Below are positions 59,301 to 64,000 of a stretch of 64,000 nucleotides of DNA, piece by piece (within the stretch, counting starts at the first letter, position 1; each line of letters opens with the position of its first letter). The notes below the pieces were generated by a model that ran no database searches, was not told the origin of the DNA, and saw only the letters and a program-made list of their open reading frames with translations. The position numbers were made by a program, and so were the translations under genes. Source of the stretch: Hymenolepis diminuta (Eukaryota > Platyhelminthes > Cestoda > Cyclophyllidea > Hymenolepididae); NCBI GenBank assembly GCA_900708905.1, contig CAADRB010000008.1, positions 3,156,744-3,220,743 on the forward strand. Direction: 5' to 3'.

Positions 59301-62300
59301 CATTTTATAAATCCAAAAAATGTATTTGTTATATTTCAGACTCCGAAAAATTGTGAAGTTGACAGAACGTGATAAAATTACGAAATCGGTATTGATCGAA
59401 AATCTCACCTACGCCCTGCAAGTCGTTGAGAAGGCCTACATTGAAGAAACAAAGTAGGGTTATATATAAATTTTAAAATTACAATAATATATGAATTAGA
59501 TTGAAAATTTAGCACCTTAATTTTATTGTGGCATACTTAAATGTTAGGCTTTTATTTATATTTTTTGTGTTGTGAATGCAGTATTATATATTTACATTAT
59601 ATTAGAATGTAGGATTTTCGTTGTTAAATAATGCTTTTGAAAAATCATATTGTTGTTTTAGGTTTATTTCATCGTCACTTAATTTAATTTAAGCAACTGT
59701 GTAAAATTTTTTCAAAACTTTTCATTCGTTTAACTAAGATTTTATTGTTTTAAGTACTTCAAAACGTCTATGCATTTGTGTTGTAACATTTCTTTTATAT
59801 CCACTTACCATTTCTTTATAAAACTATTAATAATAATCCACGTTATCATAGAGTCAGATAACAAACGGTATTTTTCTAGACGCCTCAAAGATGAGGATGA
59901 TGAATTTTCTGATACAGCTTGTTCAGAGGTGCCAGATGAAGTACGGGATTGGTTAGCTTCAACTTTCACTCGCAATCAATCATCCACCGGAAGACGCATA
60001 ACCAAACCACGATTTAGATCTGTGGTCAATGCAATTAGAGCTGGAATTGTGGTTGAAAGGTGAGACATTTTTTTCCAATATTGAAGCTTCTTGGTAATAT
60101 TCAAGTACCAGTGCTTTGACCTGTTCTGTTAATTGAATGAAACGCAACATTGAGGTGGCCAAGCCTAAAATGTTTCCTTTATTTGACTTTCTCAAAAATA
60201 TGATTTGGTAAATATAATAATACTCACTTACTTAAGGATTCATTTAACTTTTCTTAATCAAAGTTAAAGCTTAAGTAATGTCTAATGACGGATAGAACTT
60301 GCAGATGTACAAAATTCTCTAGCACAAGACAGAAAGGAGTCGGAGACGGTCGCTGAATATTTATATTTTGAGGCAGCGGCCTTGAGAGTACCAAGCAGAG
60401 ATTGTAACTTAGTAGCAGAGTAAAACTAAAAATACTGATGTTGCAAAGTAGGGAAACTTTAATAAAATGCTTTCAGAGTGAAGAATGATTTACACGTCAA
60501 ACGAATTCATATAACAATTAAACGGAGGTAGGAAAGAAAGGTTTCTACAGATCAATCTACTTTCTGAAAATTTCCGAGCAAAATGGTAATGTTCAGCTGT
60601 AAGTATATAATTATAAAGATGAAAAAATTTCATATAAACTGTTAGCTAAGTATATCTGAAAGTATTACTTGACAGACGAAGTTCTAACGGTGAAGAACTT
60701 GGAAACATGAAGCCTAAGATATTATATATTGGAAAATCTTCTAATTATGTAGGAGAATATTATTACCCCAAGAAAATACTTGTCAATTTCAAAGCTACCA
60801 TTCTATTTGATCCCGACTACTCAAAAAAGAAAGTAGAAAAGTGAAATGATGGCTAGGATTTGTGGAATAGTGTGAGCAATGAAAAATTATAAATTAATGC
60901 TTTAAAAATAAAAAAATGATGAGAAAGAAAGACTAAGCGTGAAATTATGAACTTTTAATTGATATCAAGATAAAATCCTATCATAGAGTAATGAAATATT
61001 AAGATTAGTAGATTTAATTGTATCAAATAAAGATATTTAATTTTCCGTCGTTAAAATACTATTTTCTAGGTAAAAATCCACACTTTCATTTTAAGCGCAG
61101 AATTAAATTTGGCCTATTAAATAGCATAAATGCTGCATTTCAGTATCTTTTTAATTGATAAATATAATTCTATTCAGTAAATTACTTTTCAACAAATTAT
61201 TACTCTTTAGAATTTATCGTCGAATGTCAAGCTGTACATGCCTTACACTCCCTCCAAACGTCGTTCTTCTTTTAAAAGTAACTTTAAAATTTATATTAAT
61301 ATTAAATACTAAAAATAAATTAATTCTTGTAAATATACATATCTGTTTTGCATTTCATTTATTTATTTGCATCGTTATGTTATATAATCCACGATTTTTA
61401 TCAAATTAACTTCCTAGGGCGGTTTGGATGAATGGAACTTCGATATTTTCGAGTTCAACGAAGTTAGTCAACACCACGCCTTGAAGTACGTGGGTTTTGA
61501 ACTTCTGCATAAGTACAACTTGATCACAAAGTTTCAGGTAAATTGAATTGGTCACATAAATCAAATTTCTTGGAATAATTGGCTAATTAAATGATATTTA
61601 TGTATAGATTGATGGAACGAAACTTGAGAACCTTTTACTAAGACTGGAGATCGGTTATAGCAAATATAAAAATCCATATCACAATCTGATTCATGCAGCT
61701 GATGTGGCTCAAACATGCCATGTTGTTCTAACTACTAGTAAACTTCGTGTAAGTTAATAAGTCTATCACTGCTGATAACAAATACGATTGGCTGTTTCCG
61801 TAATCGTGAATAAATCTTAATTGCTCGATAATTTTAGGACTACCTATCAGATTTGGATATATTTTCGGTTATCTTCGCAGCCCTTGCTCATGATTTCGAG
61901 CACACTGGTACAACAAATAATTTCCACATTCAAACACAGTACGTCGCTGTGTTGTATAATTAATTGTTTAATGATTAAAAAAATGAACTTCCTGGACTTT
62001 CTTGCCTTATTTTTCGATATTGTCCTGGCCACTCTGAATACTTTTGAATAGTCAAAGAACGGTTATAACTAGACTGTTTGTAGATCTAATGAAAGGAAGA
62101 CAAAAATGCAAATCAGATTAAAATAGTTATATAGATTACATATTTATTTACTTTTGTCTAATCGAGTCTTTTAATTGTTATAGCTATTCCACTAATGAAT
62201 CTTTTCAAAGGCGTAAATTTACTGTATTCTTGTCAGTGGTTGGGTCATAGGCTATTTCTCAATCAAATATTTCGATCTTGGAGCTTCTATGAACAAACCT

Positions 62301-63931
62301 CAATATAAACGCTGTCGAAATTCATGAGTTAACAATGAAACTATCATTACAAGGAGAGTTCCAGGACTCTTCGATGATACCGCACTTACAATGTTCAAGG
62401 CTCTTAATTGACTTATTTGGACATCCAAATATTGTTAGAATCTTGAAGGCCTAATTATGCGATTTCCGTCAGAAAAGGCAAAAGGAAGCAGGACAAATAA
62501 AATGGGAAGAAATTATCTCAAAACAAACCAGAAACACATGCAAAAAAGATTTCACAAAAGGATATCATAGTTTAGCACAACCTTCTATCGGTTAATTCAT
62601 ATTGGAAAGATTAAGTTTTGTGGTTTGGATACTGTCTTGCCATAGCAAAACTTTTTTATTAGAAACTTAGGAGTCAATTTTAAAGTCGACTCGATTCAAC
62701 CTAACCAACAGAAATCGAATAACAGACTGCATTTAGAGATAGAATCAACTTTATTTACCAGTATTTCATTTAGAACCTTAAACGGTACTAACCGAACTTT
62801 TAATAATCATTTTTTCTTCGTTGTCTTTAAGAACTGAACTGGCGATGCTCTATAACGATCGAAATGTTCTTGAAAATTTCCATGTCAGTGCTGTATTCCG
62901 CATTACTCAAGAGGCTGAGTTCAACATCCTCGAAAAGATGTCCAGGGAACAGTATCAGTATGTTTGTCATTCCTACTAATATATTTTGAAAATTGCTGAT
63001 CAGAATAGTATTACGTTGATGCGTGATCATATTTTGATGTTGAAGCTAGATTGCGAAAATTATTGCGATCAGCAACCATTTTGAGGCGCAGATTTGAAGG
63101 TAAGATCAAATATTCATTTAGATAAAATTGCAGTAAAAGACCAGAGTATAGGTGTTGGGCAGAGTAAAACAAAAATTAACTCTGAAGTTCCAGTAGTTTG
63201 GTTGAAGTGAATGAAGAAGTTCATTTGCGGTTCGTATGAGTTAACAGAATGCATCATATACTCAGTACTCAGTCAGGATGTCCTAGCCGGGGTTGAATCC
63301 ATGCCATCTAATTAAATTTCCGAATATAAAATATGATGATCTTGCCTAGACTGAAACCCTGTCGCATTGCGTCAGGCTTTCACTCGCTACTTGCATGAGG
63401 TTTCCAACGTAGTGATTTTACAACCGACATCAAGTGCATCCTTAGAAAGGTGAAGGTTCAGACATGCAAAAGCAGACACGTCCTGAAAATAGTTGGAAAG
63501 ATTATTTTCAGATGACACCCTGCATATCACATCGAGTGCTTCTCTGGGCTCGCTTAAAGTGGCTGAATGTGAGTAAGGATATACTATGTAAGCTCTAACA
63601 AAAATTCTCGCAACGTTATTTTCTTTATAGAGAATTTCGAACAGCCGTAATAGACATGGTACTCAATACTGATATGTCCCTTCACTTCTCTCAAGTAAAA
63701 ACGATGAAAAATCTCATTGCAATTCCAGAAATGTAAGTCAATCATCTACTCAAATTCTCATATGATTAAAAGTAGGGAATGAGAGGATTAACAGTGATAT
63801 TTAATTTTAGAATTGACAAGCTAAAAGCACTTTCTTTGCTCGTACACTGTGCCGACATTGCTCATCCAGCGAAACCATGGAGTCTTCATAAAGAGTGGTC
63901 CGTTATGCTCTGTGAAGAATTTTTCAGACAG
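53047..63931 (+). CDS. PDE1: PDE1-type Ca2+/calmodulin-dependent 3',5'-cyclic nucleotide phosphodiesterase (5' complete, 3' truncated)
   Basis: PDE1 hydrolyses cAMP and cGMP under Ca2+/calmodulin control. Coding exons: 53047-53341, 55541-55709, 58306-58341, 59340-59453, 59880-60059, 61211-61277, 61418-61537, 61608-61748, 61838-61938, 62832-62957, 63631-63732 and 63811-63931. All phases agree; 524 codons are visible. The N-terminus MGACYSECEE suggests myristoylation; residues 25-41 are Gln-rich. The family region starts near residue 166 (LRKIVKLTERDK, then EVPDEVRDWLASTFTR). Catalytic motifs are HNLIHAADVAQ (His at about 352 and 356), HDFEHTGTTNNFH (about 392-404) and HCADIAHPAK (metal Asp at about 499), all as in active PDE1. 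Compared with human PDE1 there is one extra residue at LK-GGLDEW. TAG directly precedes the ATG, fixing the start in this exon. The rest of the catalytic domain and the C-terminus lie right of the window. Confidence 0.95.
53342..55540. other. PDE1 intron 1 of the coding region (about 2.2 kb)
   Basis: AT-rich with no supported exon. Small open frames at 53798 (plus) and 54610 (minus) lack any domain or splice context. Confidence 0.7.
55914..55928. repeat. (AT)n microsatellite
   Basis: A short uninterrupted AT dinucleotide run, about seven units, lies inside a PDE1 intron. Confidence 0.7.
58229..58299. other. Assembly gap (71 N) next to the PDE1 microexon
   Basis: The gap directly precedes the acceptor of the 36-nt exon. 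It may hide the polypyrimidine tract or additional coding sequence. Confidence 0.99.
58306..58341 (+). CDS. PDE1: PDE1 36-nt microexon in the calmodulin-binding region
   Basis: Between TACAG (58301-58305) and GGTAATG, 36 bases read (in phase 2 to 2) SSKLREIMLTG and join on both sides without a frame change. The product places a basic amphipathic 'KLREIM' segment just before LRKIVKLTERD, where vertebrate PDE1 has its calmodulin-binding 'QRLKGILRCLVKQLER'. A 71-base N gap ends only six bases before the exon, so the exon might extend into the gap. Confidence 0.6.
59008..59160 (+). repeat. tRNA-derived SINE-like copy with good A box (PDE1 intron)
   Basis: GCGCACTGGTAGCGCAACGGTTAAAGTACTCATCTGCTAGGTCGGAGATCGTGGGTTTGATGCTCATTGGTACACACCCACTGAGCGG. 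TAGCGCAACGG fits the A-box consensus and GGTTTGATGC is a near B box (GGTTCGANNC with one change). The core 'GCCCAACCGCACTAGCTAAACCTGAC' follows. It is among the best preserved of the copies and gives the reference order of blocks. It is not a functional tRNA because acceptor and T-stem pairing fail. Confidence 0.65.
60060..61210. other. PDE1 intron after the WLASTF exon (about 1.15 kb)
   Basis: AT-rich, with GT at 60060 and TTTAG at 61206-61210. No repeat or exon is recognised within it. Confidence 0.75.
61939..62831. other. PDE1 intron after the HDFEHTGTTNN exon (about 0.9 kb)
   Basis: It begins GTACGT and ends GTCTTTAAG. The frames that read through the donor are intronic. Nothing else is recognised. 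Confidence 0.75.
62958..63630. other. PDE1 intron (about 0.67 kb)
   Basis: It begins GTATGT and ends TTCTTTATAG. A degraded repeat-like stretch ('GTCCTAGCCGGGGTTGAATCCATGCC', about 63280-63310) may be a B-box scrap of a tRNA-derived element, but too little remains to be sure. Confidence 0.65.
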
Positions 63932-64000
63932 GCAAGTTGGCAGTGCTTAGATAATTCAATAGAAATAAAAAGTTTATGCAATATTTTCTTAAATTTACTC

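Noticed and set aside
1..64000. CRISPR arrays, bacterial operons, prophage
   Set aside because: There are no regularly spaced direct repeats, no dense co-directional coding, and clear eukaryotic exon-intron genes throughout.

Overview
This is AT-rich, intron-rich animal DNA, most likely from a parasitic flatworm such as a tapeworm or fluke. No ribosomal or lineage marker is present to prove that. The inference rests on multi-exon metazoan genes (14-3-3, an ankyrin-plus-death-domain protein, PDE1), long introns with simple GT-AG ends, divergent metazoan 14-3-3 residues, and many degraded tRNA-derived SINE-like copies. There are four runs of N: 8741-9026, 28982-28984, 39156-39186 and 58229-58299.

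Layout. Positions 1-1047 (+) hold the last four small exons of an unidentified gene that begins left of the window and ends in a coiled-coil tail. About 1.3-27.6 kb has no confident gene. It holds decayed tRNA-derived repeats, a second repeat family with three copies in the window, a broken LTR-retrotransposon gag remnant (16.9-17.3 kb, minus strand) and two GC-richer promoter-like islands (about 5.15-5.35 kb and 25.85-26.1 kb). At 27645-27956 (-) there is a 103-codon reading frame whose stop overlaps a poly(A) signal. At 28996-29845 (-) there is a complete three-exon 14-3-3 gene (247 aa). At 35122-46459 (+) there is a complete 14-exon gene for an ANKDD1-type protein: about 11 ankyrin repeats, a long acidic and Ser-rich linker, and a C-terminal death domain (892 aa). 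From 53047 to the right edge (+) lies a PDE1-type calmodulin-regulated cyclic-nucleotide phosphodiesterase. Twelve coding exons are visible (524 codons) and the 3' end lies outside the window. A non-coding first exon probably ends at 51440.

All exon boundaries below were derived by hand from splice consensus, reading-frame phase and protein-family similarity. The phases join without conflict through all three main genes.

The three main genes are all signalling or scaffold proteins (phosphoserine adaptor, ankyrin/death-domain scaffold, Ca2+/cAMP-cGMP cross-talk enzyme), but the sequence gives no reason to think they form one pathway. I found no CRISPR array, operon, tRNA gene, rRNA gene or convincing novel system. 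The most interesting points are: a PDE1 N-terminus that looks N-myristoylated and palmitoylated; several unusual splice features in PDE1 (36-nt microexon, NAGNAG acceptor, GC donor, leader uORF overlapping the start); an ANKDD1 protein with a very large acidic linker; a possible distant in-frame first exon that would nest 14-3-3 inside an ANKDD1 intron; and a 14-3-3 with substitutions at conserved groove tyrosines.
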